A DNA stretch of 64,000 bases from Ardenticatenales bacterium (lineage in GTDB: Bacteria > Chloroflexota > Anaerolineae > Promineifilales > Promineifilaceae): contig JACKBM010000016.1 in assembly GCA_020634575.1 (NCBI GenBank), positions 44,501-108,500 on the forward strand. Direction: 5' to 3'. Made by a program: the position numbers and the translations under genes. Positions 24,988-33,541 of this stretch are shown in pieces. The notes beneath the pieces are model-generated. The model saw nothing but the letters and a program-made list of their open reading frames with translations. It searched no databases and was not told where the DNA came from. The first letter of the stretch is position 1; each line of letters begins with the position of its first letter.

Positions 24988-25578
24988 TTAAAAGGCCGCT
25001 TCGCTGTCGATGGGGCGCCAGTCGTGCAGTAGGGCCAGGTTATCCGCCCGGAAAGCGAAATAATTGCCCCCGCCGCTGCCCGGCTGATCATGGACCCGGC
25101 TGATGGGTACCCCTTTTAGATGGCAGAGTAAAAATGCGCCCACGGCGCCGTGGCTGACGATGGCGATATGGCCATGGCTCTGATCATCGCGAATCAGGCG
25201 CCTGACTGCTTTGAGGATTCGTTTCTGGGCAGCTGAAGCCGTTTCCCAGCCGCGGCTTGATTCATCCGGGTGGGCAAAAGCGTCGTTGGCGGCGGCTTCA
25301 TGTTCGGCATGGGGCAGGTAGCCGGTGCTGCTCCGGTCCAATTCACCCAACTCTGGCACGATCTGATAATCCAATTCCACAAATTCGCCCAATATAGCTG
25401 CGCCATCAATCGCTTTCTGTTCGGCGCTGCAATAAACCGAGCCGATCTCAAAGATCCAGGGCTGGTCCAGCATGATGCCGAGCCGTTCTTTGCCTTTGTC
25501 GGCGAGCGGCCATTGGGTGACCGGTACAGCCGGGTCGATAATGACTTCGGGATGGGTGATGAAGTAAACGAATTTCAT
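24988..25578 (-). CDS. Histidine phosphatase superfamily protein
   Basis: The protein has about 196 residues. It follows the phosphoglycerate-mutase/phosphatase layout: an N-terminal beta strand with the nucleophile histidine in FITHPEV, where the family usually has RHG, then LADKGKERL, and a second histidine in IAIVSHGAVG. The missing Arg before the first His is a notable deviation. The ATG at 25578 is chosen over an upstream frame extension. It is convergent with the TetR-controlled hydrolase. Confidence 0.8.
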   Translation of the reverse strand: MKFVYFITHPEVIIDPAVPVTQWPLADKGKERLGIMLDQPWIFEIGSVYCSAEQKAIDGAAILGEFVELDYQIVPELGELDRSSTGYLPHAEHEAAANDAFAHPDESSRGWETASAAQKRILKAVRRLIRDDQSHGHIAIVSHGAVGAFLLCHLKGVPISRVHDQPGSGGGNYFAFRADNLALLHDWRPIDSEAAF

Positions 25579-25649
25579 AAGCGCTGCCGGGTTGGTTGAA
25601 CGACCCGGTCCCGGCCACATTGTACCTCAGGGCTGTCCAGGACACCGCT

Positions 25650-26195
25650 TCAGGGGCGGCGGCGCTGGCCGAGGATTTGGTTCAGCAGGCTGAATTTGTC
25701 GGCCAGGTTGCCGCCGGTGATGAGCTGCAGGCGGATGGTGGCGCAAAGCAGATCGAGATCGGGGCTGGGCAGCTGGCTTTGCCAGTTGGCGAGGGCAGTG
25801 GGCAGGGGGATGCCGCCGGAGACCTGGTCGACGAGGCTTTGGGTGAGCGGACCGGCCGGTTCGCCCAGATCGCTCGCCGCCATGCTCAGCGCCTGTACCA
25901 GGCTGTAGCCAGAGCGCAGTCCATTTTCCAGGATGCGCAGTAATTCAGGTAATTGGGCTTCGAACGCCTGGACATCGGCGGGGAGGGAGGCGGAACCGGC
26001 CGGTATTGGCTCGGTCGTTAGCGCCTCCAGCCGGGCCTGATAATCCTCATAGCCAACTTCCAGCAGATGCACGGTGGCCACAGCCCGTTCGACCACGGCG
26101 GTATTGTGGCGCTGCTGCGGCAGGCCCCAATGCTCGGCCAGGGCCGCCATCTGCCGCGCGGTGATATCGGTGATTTGAATGCTGATTTGCTTCAT
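25650..26195 (-). CDS. Ribbon-helix-helix-like N-terminus fused to a soluble T2SF/GspF-type domain
   Basis: The 181-residue protein appears to have two parts. Residues 1-48 (ISIQITDITARQMAALAEHW onward) look like a ribbon-helix-helix DNA-binding unit. Residues 85-178 resemble the cytoplasmic helical domain of TadB/GspF secretion proteins: LRSGYSLVQALSMAA, SGGIPLPTALANW, CATIRLQLITGGNLADKF. Full-length TadB/GspF proteins have membrane helices; none are present here. The upstream region has an ACGA-N3-TCGT repeat flanked by direct GTGAAAT repeats, consistent with autoregulation. The function is unknown. Confidence 0.55.
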   Translation of the reverse strand: MKQISIQITDITARQMAALAEHWGLPQQRHNTAVVERAVATVHLLEVGYEDYQARLEALTTEPIPAGSASLPADVQAFEAQLPELLRILENGLRSGYSLVQALSMAASDLGEPAGPLTQSLVDQVSGGIPLPTALANWQSQLPSPDLDLLCATIRLQLITGGNLADKFSLLNQILGQRRRP

Positions 26196-26197
26196 GA

Positions 26198-26227
26198 GTG
26201 AAATAATATACGAAAATCGTGTGAAAT
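26198..26227 (-). promoter_or_regulatory. Operator-like cluster before the RHH-T2SF gene
   Basis: The inverted repeat ACGAAAATCGT (26210-26220) is flanked by two direct GTGAAAT copies (26198-26204 and 26221-26227). An A/T-rich -10-like stretch lies between. The cluster begins three bases upstream of the start codon, suiting autoregulation by a ribbon-helix-helix protein. Confidence 0.35.
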
Positions 26228-26246
26228 GTCAATGGATCGATGTGGC

Positions 26247-26296
26247 AACCCGTCGGGTCGGGCAACCCGTCAGGTTGGGCAACCCGTCAGGTTGGG
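26247..26296. repeat. Intergenic palindrome repeat element 5 (no outer arms)
   Basis: AACCCGTCGGGTC is followed by two AACCCGTCAGGTT copies, spaced 17 bp apart by GGGC or similar. Unlike the other elements it lacks GAGGGGTT arms and sits between two divergent genes, just upstream of a phosphatase gene. The asymmetric C-A change pairs as U-G only in minus-strand RNA. Confidence 0.75.
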
Positions 26297-26310
26297 AGTA
26301 GGATCGGCGC

Positions 26311-27051
26311 ATGATGAAAACTGAGAATGGGTTGATTCCGCTGGATGGCACTTACAATACCCGCGATGTCGGGGGTTACCAGACAAGCAATGGCGCCGCC
26401 ATTCGGCCACATCGGCTGCTGCGCTCCGATAGCTTGCACGCGCTGACGTCTGCTGATGTGGCCAGATTACATGATTTTGGCCTCAAAACGGTGGTTGATC
26501 TGCGCCGGGATGAGGAAAGGGAAAAGGAACCCAATCGGCTCGCCGGTGAAGCGTGGATCGATTACCATCCCAATCCCCTGTTTGATCGAGAGCCCTACGC
26601 CAGAGGTATTCCGGTGCACCAGGTCGCCGGCTACTACTGTGCCCTGGTCGATACCAGCCAGCCGGAAATCCGCGATGTGTTGCGCTTATTGGCCGATCCG
26701 GCAAGCTACCCGGTGCTGGTCCACTGCGCGGTTGGCAAGGATAGGACGGGGCTGCTGGTCGCTTTGGCATTGGCGCTGGCCAGTGTGCCTTCCGACACTA
26801 TCGCTGCCGACTACGCTCTGAGTGATGCGCTCATTGAACCACTCAAGCCGAAATACCGGCATCTCTTTCGGGTCAACACGACCCTGCCGCCTGAGACCTA
26901 TGAAGCCCTACTGACGGCCCCACCACAGGCCATGCTGGACCTGCTCCATTATCTGGATGTGCAATATGGTGGCGTCTTTGTCTACGCCCGCCAGATCGGC
27001 CTCTCGGACCGTGAGATCCAGCAGATTCGCGACAATCTGATTTCTGGCTGA
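26311..27051 (+). CDS. Tyrosine-protein phosphatase (DSP-like, Y_phosphatase3 type)
   Basis: The 246-residue protein is a paralogue of the phosphatase at 19172-19897. It has NTRDVGGYQ near the N-terminus, DLRRDEERE mid-protein, and the active-site loop VHCAVGKDRTG (Cys-x5-Arg). Either of two adjacent Met codons (26311, 26314) may be used, with a GGGAGTAGGA site upstream. It probably removes phosphate from tyrosine or a small phosphorylated metabolite. No kinase partner is adjacent, although a Ser/Thr kinase lies 10 kb away. Confidence 0.9.
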   Translation: MMKTENGLIPLDGTYNTRDVGGYQTSNGAAIRPHRLLRSDSLHALTSADVARLHDFGLKTVVDLRRDEEREKEPNRLAGEAWIDYHPNPLFDREPYARGIPVHQVAGYYCALVDTSQPEIRDVLRLLADPASYPVLVHCAVGKDRTGLLVALALALASVPSDTIAADYALSDALIEPLKPKYRHLFRVNTTLPPETYEALLTAPPQAMLDLLHYLDVQYGGVFVYARQIGLSDREIQQIRDNLISG

Positions 27052-27073
27052 GTACATGAGTCGGAAAACATCC

Positions 27074-27102
27074 TTGATTTGTATGCACAAACTGTGTACA
27101 AT
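27074..27102 (+). promoter_or_regulatory. Promoter of brnT-brnA with operator-like inverted repeat
   Basis: TTGATT (27074-27079), a 17-bp spacer and TACAAT (27097-27102) precede the brnT ATG by only five bases, so the transcript would be leaderless. The spacer holds an imperfect inverted repeat (TTGTATGCAC and CTGTGTACAA) that could bind BrnA. Confidence 0.65.
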
Positions 27103-27107
27103 TTGAC

Positions 27108-27377
27108 ATGTCTTTTCAGTGGGATGATCGAAAGGCCATGGTCAATATCGTTAAGCATGGTATCGATTTTGCCGATGTCATTGGTGTTTTTGATGACGAG
27201 GATGCATTGTGGCAACTCGATGAGCATAGTCAAGAAGAGCGACACCTCATTCTAGGCCTTGACCTAAAAGGCAGAGTTGTTGTTGTCGTGTTTACATTCC
27301 GTGGCCAGATGATTCGACTGATCTCAGCTAGAAAAGCGAGCAGGCATGAGCAATATCAATATGAAAAACGACGATGA
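27108..27377 (+). CDS. brnT: BrnT-family toxin
   Basis: The 89-residue protein matches the BrnT toxins, ribonucleases of type II toxin-antitoxin systems with a RelE-like fold. Family marks are FQWDDRKAMVNIVKHGIDF at the start and the closing RLISARKASRHEQYQYE. The toxin gene precedes and overlaps the antitoxin gene, the order known for brnTA. Base composition is clearly more A/T-rich than the neighbours, which suggests recent acquisition. No ribosome site is visible; translation may start on a leaderless mRNA. Confidence 0.9.
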   Translation: MSFQWDDRKAMVNIVKHGIDFADVIGVFDDEDALWQLDEHSQEERHLILGLDLKGRVVVVVFTFRGQMIRLISARKASRHEQYQYEKRR

Positions 27378-27660
27378 TGAAATGAAAGAGGAGTATGACT
27401 TCAGCCAGGCGCAACGTGGGCCGTTTTTGCCCGCCAAACCCAACAAGGAGCGGATAACTATCCGGTTGGATGCAGATATCCTGCAATGGTTTCGGGAAAC
27501 GGTCCATCGCCAGGGGGGCGGCAACTATCAGTCACTGATTAACGACGCCTTGCGCCAGCACATTGGCGCGCAACAATACGCCTGGGAAGAGACCGTGCGC
27601 CGTATCGTGCGCGAGGAATTGGGGCGGTATGATGCCGGGCGCAATCAGGCTGGGGCGTAG
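27346..27660 (+). CDS. brnA: BrnA-family antitoxin
   Basis: The 104-residue protein overlaps the toxin gene by 32 bp. It has the BrnA pattern: YDFSQAQRGPFLP (toxin-binding region), then a ribbon-helix-helix domain RITIRLDADILQWFRETVH followed by YQSLINDALRQHI. It should neutralise BrnT and repress the shared promoter. The C-terminal tail (EETVRRIVREELGRY) is longer than in compact members. Met codons at 27346, 27361 and 27382 are all possible starts. It is convergent with uvrA. Confidence 0.9.
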   Translation: MSNINMKNDDDEMKEEYDFSQAQRGPFLPAKPNKERITIRLDADILQWFRETVHRQGGGNYQSLINDALRQHIGAQQYAWEETVRRIVREELGRYDAGRNQAGA

Positions 27661-27666
27661 TAGACC

Positions 27667-30573
27667 TTAGCCTGGCTCTGGCAGGCTGTCCCGCTCCAGG
27701 TGGCGGCGCAGGAACTCGCCCGTGTAAGAAGCCGGCACCTTCAGGATCTCTTCTGGCGTACCGGCGGCGATGATCTCGCCGCCCCGGTCACCACCCTCTG
27801 GGCCCAGATCGATGATGTGATCGGCCACCTTGATGATATCCAGGTTGTGCTCGATGATGATGACGGTGTTGCCTTTGTTGACCAGCTTGTTAAGGGCCAC
27901 GATGAGCTTGGCAACGTCATGGGAGTGCAGACCGACGGACGGTTCGTCCAGGATGTAGACGGTCCGGCCGGTAGCGATTTTGGACAATTCGCGGCTCAAC
28001 TTGATCCGCTGCGCCTCACCACCACTCAATGTTGGTGCCGGTTGGCCCAACTTGATGTAGCCCAGACCCACATCCACCATCGTCTTCAGGCGCCGTTTGA
28101 TGGTCGGGATGCTTTCAAAAAAGTCGACCGCTTCCTCAATCGTCAGATCCAGGACCTGGGCGATGTTCAGCCCCTTGAAAGTAACCTGCAGTGTTTCCCG
28201 GTTGTAGCGGCTGCCATGACAAACATCGCAGGGTACGTAGATGTCAGGCAGGAACTGCATCTCGATACGGTTTTGCCCCTGGCCTTCACACGCCTCACAG
28301 CGGCCGCCCTTGACATTAAAGCTGAAGCGCCCTGGCTTGTAGCCGCGCGTTTTGCTCTCCGGCAGATTGGCGAACAGATCGCGCAAGGGACCAAACAGAC
28401 CGGTATAGGTGGCTGGATTGGAGCGCGGCGTCCGGCCGATCGGGCTCTGGTCGATCTCGATCACCTTGTCCAGCTGATCTAACCCTTCGATGGTTTTGTG
28501 TTTGCCTGGGAGATCTTTGGCGCCGTTAAAGTGTTGGGCCAATTTTTTGCTCAGGATCTCGATTAACAGCGAACTCTTGCCGCTGCCGCTAACCCCGGTC
28601 AGACAGACAAACAGACCGAGCGGGATCTTGACGTCGATATCCTTGAGGTTATTTTCCTGCGCTCCTTTGACCACCAGGAATTCGCCGGTACCCTTGCGCC
28701 GGGTTGGCGGCACAGGGATGCTCTTGCGGCCGCTCAGATAGGCACCGGTCAGCGACTGCTCATTGGCCATCACCTCGGTCGGCGTCCCTTCGGCCACAAC
28801 TTCGCCGCCGAATTTGCCGGCGCCGGGCCCCAGGTCGAGCAGCCAGTCCGCACTCAGCATCGTATCCTCGTCATGTTCGACGACAAGGACCGTGTTGCCC
28901 AGATCGCGCATCCCTTTCAAGGTGGCGATAAGGCGGGCATTGTCCCGTTGGTGCAGGCCGATGCTGGGCTCGTCCAGGACGTACATCACCCCCATGAGAC
29001 GGCTGCCGATCTGGGTGGCCAGCCGGATGCGCTGGGCCTCACCGCCGCTCAAGGTGCCGGCGGTGCGGTTCAACGTCAGGTAATCCAGGCCCACATTGAT
29101 GAGGAACTCCAGCCGTTCGCAGATCTCCTTCAGGATTTCGCGGGCGATAATTTGCTGGCGCGGCGTCAGCGGGGTGCGCTGCGGATCGCGCAGGCTGGTG
29201 GCCCAATCCCGCGAACCCATGACGGCGTCAGCCGTAATTTCGTAGATGGACCGGCCGGCAATGGTGACGGCTCGGGCAATGGGGCTGAGCCGGGTGCCGG
29301 CGCAAGTCTCGCAGGGCCGGTCGATCATAAACTCTTCCAGCTTGCCGCGAACATAGTCAGACGTTGATTCCTGATAGCGCCGTTCCAGGTTGGGGATGAC
29401 GCCTTCAAAGCGGGTGGTGTAGGTCCGTTTGGAGCCTTCCCGGTTAACGTAGCGCACGCCAATCTCTTCCGAGCCGCTGCCATACATCAGGATATGGACC
29501 TGGGCATCTGAAAGTTCATGGACCGGAACATTGGTCGGGATGTCAAAATGGTTGCAGGTGGCTTCGATGAGTTGCCAGTAATAACCCTGCTTGTCATCCG
29601 TCGGCCAGGCGATGATAGCGCCCTCGGCCAACGTCATATTCGGATTGGGCATCACCAGGGCCGGGTCGATGGCCTTCTTCGTGCCCAGCCCCTGACAAAC
29701 CTCGCAGGCGCCGTGGGGGCTGTTGAAGCTGAAAGTACGCGGCTCGATTTCCGGCACGCTGGTGCCATCGTAGGCGCAGGCGAGATGCTCGGAGTACATG
29801 TGATCCTGGGGGTTGGCCGGATCGGTGACATCGTTGATGATAACAACGCCTTTGCCCAGCGTCAGGGCTGTTTCGATGGAGTCTGTCAGACGCGTCCGGG
29901 CTGCCTGGGCCTCTTCGCCCTGCTTGTCCTCAAGTTGGCGAATGATCAAGCGGTCAACGACAGCTTCGATTGTATGGTTCTTGTAGCGGTCCAGCTCGAT
30001 TTCATCATCGACCTGGAAAACTTCGCCATTAACCCGGACGCGGACAAAGCCAGCGCGCCGCACCTCTTCAAATACACGCTGGTGATGCCCTTTGCGGTCC
30101 TGGATCAGCGGCGCCAGGATAAGAATGCGACTGCCATCAGCCATCCCCTCAACTGTCTCAACGATCTGTTCAGCAGATTGTGAGGAAACGGGCCGGCCGC
30201 AGGTGGGACAGTGGGGTGTGCCGACCCGGGCATAGAGGAGACGAAGGTAGTCGTAGATCTCCGTCACTGTACCCACCGTCGAGCGCGGGTTGCGGCTGAC
30301 CCCTTTTTGGTCAATGGAGACCGCCGGGCTCAACCCCTCAATCTGATCCACATCCGGCTTTTCCATTTGCCCGAGGAATTGGCGGGCATAGGCCGACAGG
30401 GATTCGACATAGCGACGCTGCCCTTCCGCGAAGATGGTGTCAAACGCCAGCGACGATTTGCCGGAACCCGAGAGGCCGGTGATGACCACCAGCTTGTCAC
30501 GGGGGATTTCCACATCGATATCTTTCAGGTTGTGCTCGCGAGCGCCGCGGACAACGATCTTGTCAAGAGGCAT
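27667..30573 (-). CDS. uvrA: Excinuclease ABC subunit A
   Basis: The 968-residue protein is a complete UvrA, the damage-recognition ATPase of nucleotide excision repair. It has two ABC domains with Walker A motifs GLSGSGKSS (about residue 33) and GVSGSGKSS (about 640), two LSGGEAQR signatures, and zinc-binding pairs including CEACEGQG and CDVCHGSRY. It is a single-gene unit with a LexA-like box upstream. It contains no ACCGGCCGGT palindrome, unlike many neighbours. Confidence 0.98.
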   Translation of the reverse strand: MPLDKIVVRGAREHNLKDIDVEIPRDKLVVITGLSGSGKSSLAFDTIFAEGQRRYVESLSAYARQFLGQMEKPDVDQIEGLSPAVSIDQKGVSRNPRSTVGTVTEIYDYLRLLYARVGTPHCPTCGRPVSSQSAEQIVETVEGMADGSRILILAPLIQDRKGHHQRVFEEVRRAGFVRVRVNGEVFQVDDEIELDRYKNHTIEAVVDRLIIRQLEDKQGEEAQAARTRLTDSIETALTLGKGVVIINDVTDPANPQDHMYSEHLACAYDGTSVPEIEPRTFSFNSPHGACEVCQGLGTKKAIDPALVMPNPNMTLAEGAIIAWPTDDKQGYYWQLIEATCNHFDIPTNVPVHELSDAQVHILMYGSGSEEIGVRYVNREGSKRTYTTRFEGVIPNLERRYQESTSDYVRGKLEEFMIDRPCETCAGTRLSPIARAVTIAGRSIYEITADAVMGSRDWATSLRDPQRTPLTPRQQIIAREILKEICERLEFLINVGLDYLTLNRTAGTLSGGEAQRIRLATQIGSRLMGVMYVLDEPSIGLHQRDNARLIATLKGMRDLGNTVLVVEHDEDTMLSADWLLDLGPGAGKFGGEVVAEGTPTEVMANEQSLTGAYLSGRKSIPVPPTRRKGTGEFLVVKGAQENNLKDIDVKIPLGLFVCLTGVSGSGKSSLLIEILSKKLAQHFNGAKDLPGKHKTIEGLDQLDKVIEIDQSPIGRTPRSNPATYTGLFGPLRDLFANLPESKTRGYKPGRFSFNVKGGRCEACEGQGQNRIEMQFLPDIYVPCDVCHGSRYNRETLQVTFKGLNIAQVLDLTIEEAVDFFESIPTIKRRLKTMVDVGLGYIKLGQPAPTLSGGEAQRIKLSRELSKIATGRTVYILDEPSVGLHSHDVAKLIVALNKLVNKGNTVIIIEHNLDIIKVADHIIDLGPEGGDRGGEIIAAGTPEEILKVPASYTGEFLRRHLERDSLPEPG

Positions 30574-30677
30574 GCAGGATCCTATGGCATCTAAACGTAG
30601 GGCGGGCAGCCGGGGCCGCCGAATAGTTTTCGTTGGCTGTTCAGGCCCCTGGGCAACGGCTCAGGTCGGGACGCAAA

Positions 30678-30694
30678 CAGAACAGATATTCTAG
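30678..30694 (-). promoter_or_regulatory. Candidate LexA (SOS) box of uvrA
   Basis: Read on the minus strand, GAATATCTGTTC (30680-30691) matches seven of eight fixed bases of the GAAC-N4-GTTC box used by Gram-positive-type LexA proteins. It overlaps TAGAAT, a plausible -10 hexamer. It lies about 105 bp upstream of the uvrA start, and uvrA is a classic SOS gene. Confidence 0.45.
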
Positions 30695-30728
30695 CATACC
30701 GGGTGCCTGGCTGCTATAGGAGTTTCAT

Positions 30729-30765
30729 AAAAAAACTGGCGGGACCTGCGGCCCTGCCAGTTTTC
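30729..30765 (-). terminator. Rho-independent terminator after the CBM48 gene
   Basis: On the minus strand a stem ACTGGCAGGG / CCCGCCAGT (one bulged base) is followed by seven T. It lies about 32 bp beyond the CBM48 stop codon, in front of the uvrA promoter. Confidence 0.85.
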
Positions 30766-30796
30766 CTACGCATCATAGTGACAAACTGTCGTTAGC

Positions 30797-31084
30797 CTAC
30801 TCGTAGGTCTTAACGATGGAGTTGTCGCCGCTGATATTGTTTGGCACGTAGGCGTCAGCCGCCTCGTCGTTATGCCAGGCGTCACCATCGACCAGGTAGC
30901 GGAAATGAAACTCGCTGTCCTTGGGCAGGCGCACTTTGGTGCTAAAGGTGCCGTTACGTTTGGTCATGGCGATGGGTTCCCAGCCATTGAACTCAGACAC
31001 GAGGGCCACTTTTTGGGCATCAACGGTGTACTGGAAGGTGACTTCCACTTCATCTTTTGTCTTGAAAAATTTCTTCTTTAACAT
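30797..31084 (-). CDS. Stand-alone CBM48 / isoamylase early-set domain protein
   Basis: The 95-residue protein consists of a single glycogen-binding-type domain (AMPK-beta/isoamylase N-terminal fold): VTFQYTVDAQKVALVSEFN, GWEPIAMTKRNGTF, and FHFRYLVDGDAWHNDEAADAY. Such lone domains may bind glycogen or act as a sensor subunit. No amylase or kinase domain is attached. The ATG at 31084 has a GGAG site; the frame upstream crosses the promoter and is not coding. A terminator-like hairpin sits just before the ribosome site. Confidence 0.85.
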   Translation of the reverse strand: MLKKKFFKTKDEVEVTFQYTVDAQKVALVSEFNGWEPIAMTKRNGTFSTKVRLPKDSEFHFRYLVDGDAWHNDEAADAYVPNNISGDNSIVKTYE

Positions 31085-31096
31085 AATTACTCCAAC

Positions 31097-31123
31097 AAAA
31101 AAGGACCTTGTTCGAGGTCCTTT
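31097..31123 (-). terminator. Terminator-like hairpin in the 5' leader of the CBM48 gene (candidate attenuator)
   Basis: A perfect 9-bp stem (AAAGGACCT / AGGTCCTTT) with a 6-base loop is followed on the minus strand by TTTTTT. It lies within the 5' leader, about 50 bases after the predicted transcription start and about 12 bases before the start codon. The next open gene needs readthrough, which suggests attenuation. Confidence 0.7.
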
Positions 31124-31177
31124 ATCAAGCGAGACGATAGATCCCGCACCACTCTTAATGTCAGCAAACCGGCTGGC

Positions 31178-31207
31178 ATTATAAAAGAGTTTTTGTCGGG
31201 CGGTCAA
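31178..31207 (-). promoter_or_regulatory. Promoter of the CBM48 gene
   Basis: On the minus strand TTGACC (31202-31207), an 18-bp spacer and TATAAT (31178-31183) form a good sigma-70 promoter. The leader it would produce is about 87 bases and contains the terminator-like hairpin. Confidence 0.75.
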
Positions 31208-31280
31208 GCGATGCTGAGAAGTTCATGAAAAGCGTACAAACCGGCCGGTTCCCCACTCCATGATCTGCCCAAAACCGCCC

Positions 31281-33533
31281 CTATTCTGGCTTGTAATAGG
31301 GGCGTGTACTATGAGCGACAACTGGTTGTTTGCGCGTGACCGCCTCATCCGTGATGCAATGGACAAGGTAAACATTCACCAGGGCAAGCGCGCGATGCAG
31401 GATACGGACCAGCTGACGCGGGCTGGTTACTTCCAGATCGAGCCAGATGTGCGCCTGGTTTTCGCCGGTATGAGCCTCAACGGAGCTCATATTTAGCCGC
31501 TCATCCTGAATAAGCTGCAACACCTCGAACATCAGTCCGGCCCGATCATAGCCATCGATCTGGATGCGAATAAGGCGGACGGCCCGGTTCGCTTCGCTGC
31601 CCCAGCCCAGCTTGATGGTGCGGTCGGAGATGGGGTCGGGGGGCAGATTGTGGCAGTTTTCCCGGTGGACGGTGACGCCGCCGTCTTTGCGGATGTAGCC
31701 GACAATGGCGGCTGGCGGGCGCGGACCGCAGGTCTGGCAGAGGCGGACCTCACGGTTGCCCGTATGGGTCACCACAAACTTCTCGCCGCCGGAAGACTCT
31801 ACGACAGTGCCCACGCTGCGGTGCAGACCGCGATCCCACTCGACGGCTAGCAGCTTCGTCGCCACATTTGTCGGCAAAATCTCCGCCCGGCCCAGCGCAT
31901 AGTACAACTCGTCTGGATTGTCATAGCCAAACAGATCGGCGATCCATTGATGGGGATAGGTGGATAAGCCCACCATCGACAGCTCAAACGAGAGCAACCG
32001 TTCCCCTTCCTGGATGGCGACCTCCGACGATAGCCGCCTGAACCAGCGGCGCACATGGGATTTGGCCCGGCTCGTTTGCAAATAGCCCAGATCCTCGTCA
32101 AGCCAGGTCCGGGCCGGGGCCGAGCGGCCACGTTTGCCAATGTAGACCCGATCGCCATCGTTCAGTGGCTTGTTCAGCGGGGTGCCAACCCCATTGACGT
32201 AGGCGACCCGGGTTTGATGGCCGATGGCCGTGTGAATGGCGTAAGCAAAGTCGATCGCCGTCGAACCCTGGGGCAGCTCGTGGGCGTCGCCCTGGGGAGT
32301 ATAGACGACGATCTGGTTGCTAAAAACATCCTGGACAACGCTTTGTACGCCTATAGCCGGGTTTTGCGGTTCCAGGTTGATGTTGTCGCTGACATTGATG
32401 CTAAGCGCCTCGACGCGTTTGTCGGCAGCTGCCCCCCAGATGGGCGGCTCCTGGGCATAAAGCCAGCGAGAGAGCACGCCAATCGCCGCCGTGATGTTCA
32501 TCTCCACCGTGCGTAGCCGGATTTTGATATGCTGACCATTGTCATGCATGACCGTCGTGTGCAGGGCGCGATAAAGATTATCTCGGGGGGCAGCGATGTA
32601 ATCGTCAAAGGTACGCTGGATCGGGCGCCAGAGCTGGTGAATGTGACCCAGAGCCAGATAGCAGGCCGGGATGTTTTCCAGCAGCACAACCAGGCGCAAG
32701 GTACGATCCACTTCCAGCCGGCTGAGCTCCAGCTCATCATCGTATTCCTGGCAGCAGCTAAGGAACTCGCTGTAGACATTGCGCGGGGAGAGTTCAATCT
32801 TGTGGAAGGGAATATTGTTTTGGGCCAGGCAGGTCGCTATCTCCTGGCTAACCTGGGCAAAGATCGACTGCTGTTGTTGGATGCTTTCGTCGAGCTTTTC
32901 CTCGATCAGGTTATAAGAGAGCGGATTGAGCACCTGGAATGAACGCCATTCCAACTCCGTCTTTAACTCCCACATGCCCAGCCGGTTGGCCAGGGGGGCG
33001 TAGACAGAGAGCGTCTCTTCGGCGGTACGCACCTGTTTATGGTGCGGCATGAATTGGATGGTGCGGATGTTGTGCAGCCGGTCAAACAGCTTGATCAGGA
33101 TGACACGCACATCCCGGATCATCGCCTCAAACAGCTTGTGCAGCGTGTGGTTCTGTTTTTCTTCGGGCGAGAGGAGACGGCCATTTTCCAGGGCATCCAG
33201 CTTGGTGACGCCATCGACCAGTTGCCCGACATTGGGGCCAAACTCGCGGGTGATTTCCTCTACCGAAACCTTGGTGTCTTCAGCGACATCATGCAAAAGC
33301 GCCGCCACCAGGACGGCGCTATCCAGATGGAAATGGGCCAGATAATAAGCGACGGTGAGGGGATGGGTATAAAAAGGCTCGCCCGATTTGCGGACCTGCT
33401 CACCATGTTCCAGTCTGGCCAAAGCAAACGCCTTGCGCAGCAAAGCGACCTCTTGCGCGGGCAGATAATGGCTTGTAAGGTCAAACAGCTCAGCGCCATC
33501 CAGCGAGAGCGTGAGATCAGGATCGGGCAGCAT
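31281..33533 (-). CDS. rel: RelA/SpoT-family protein, hydrolase site intact, synthetase site altered
   Basis: The 750-residue protein has the long RSH layout: HD hydrolase (residues about 30-190), synthetase-like region (240-350), TGS (about 400-460) and C-terminal ACT. The hydrolase residues are present: H57, H81-D82 (LLHDVAEDT) and D151 (FDRLHN). In the synthetase region the family's basic RxKH block reads SPRN (249-252), and the catalytic Glu of the ExQIRT motif is replaced by Lys (HIKIRLRT, about 337). It may therefore mainly degrade (p)ppGpp. It is co-transcribed with a response regulator 8 bp upstream. Confidence 0.9.
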   Translation of the reverse strand: MLPDPDLTLSLDGAELFDLTSHYLPAQEVALLRKAFALARLEHGEQVRKSGEPFYTHPLTVAYYLAHFHLDSAVLVAALLHDVAEDTKVSVEEITREFGPNVGQLVDGVTKLDALENGRLLSPEEKQNHTLHKLFEAMIRDVRVILIKLFDRLHNIRTIQFMPHHKQVRTAEETLSVYAPLANRLGMWELKTELEWRSFQVLNPLSYNLIEEKLDESIQQQQSIFAQVSQEIATCLAQNNIPFHKIELSPRNVYSEFLSCCQEYDDELELSRLEVDRTLRLVVLLENIPACYLALGHIHQLWRPIQRTFDDYIAAPRDNLYRALHTTVMHDNGQHIKIRLRTVEMNITAAIGVLSRWLYAQEPPIWGAAADKRVEALSINVSDNINLEPQNPAIGVQSVVQDVFSNQIVVYTPQGDAHELPQGSTAIDFAYAIHTAIGHQTRVAYVNGVGTPLNKPLNDGDRVYIGKRGRSAPARTWLDEDLGYLQTSRAKSHVRRWFRRLSSEVAIQEGERLLSFELSMVGLSTYPHQWIADLFGYDNPDELYYALGRAEILPTNVATKLLAVEWDRGLHRSVGTVVESSGGEKFVVTHTGNREVRLCQTCGPRPPAAIVGYIRKDGGVTVHRENCHNLPPDPISDRTIKLGWGSEANRAVRLIRIQIDGYDRAGLMFEVLQLIQDERLNMSSVEAHTGENQAHIWLDLEVTSPRQLVRILHRALALVNVYLVHCITDEAVTRKQPVVAHSTRPYYKPE

Positions 33534-33541
33534 GTTGTTTA

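Noticed and set aside
31085..31207. N-terminal extension of the CBM48 protein
   Set aside because: The extra 41 codons cover the promoter and the terminator-like hairpin; the ATG at 31084 has its own ribosome site.
31260..31496. Plus-strand frame overlapping the end of rel
   Set aside because: It is antisense to a clearly coding, conserved C-terminal ACT region.
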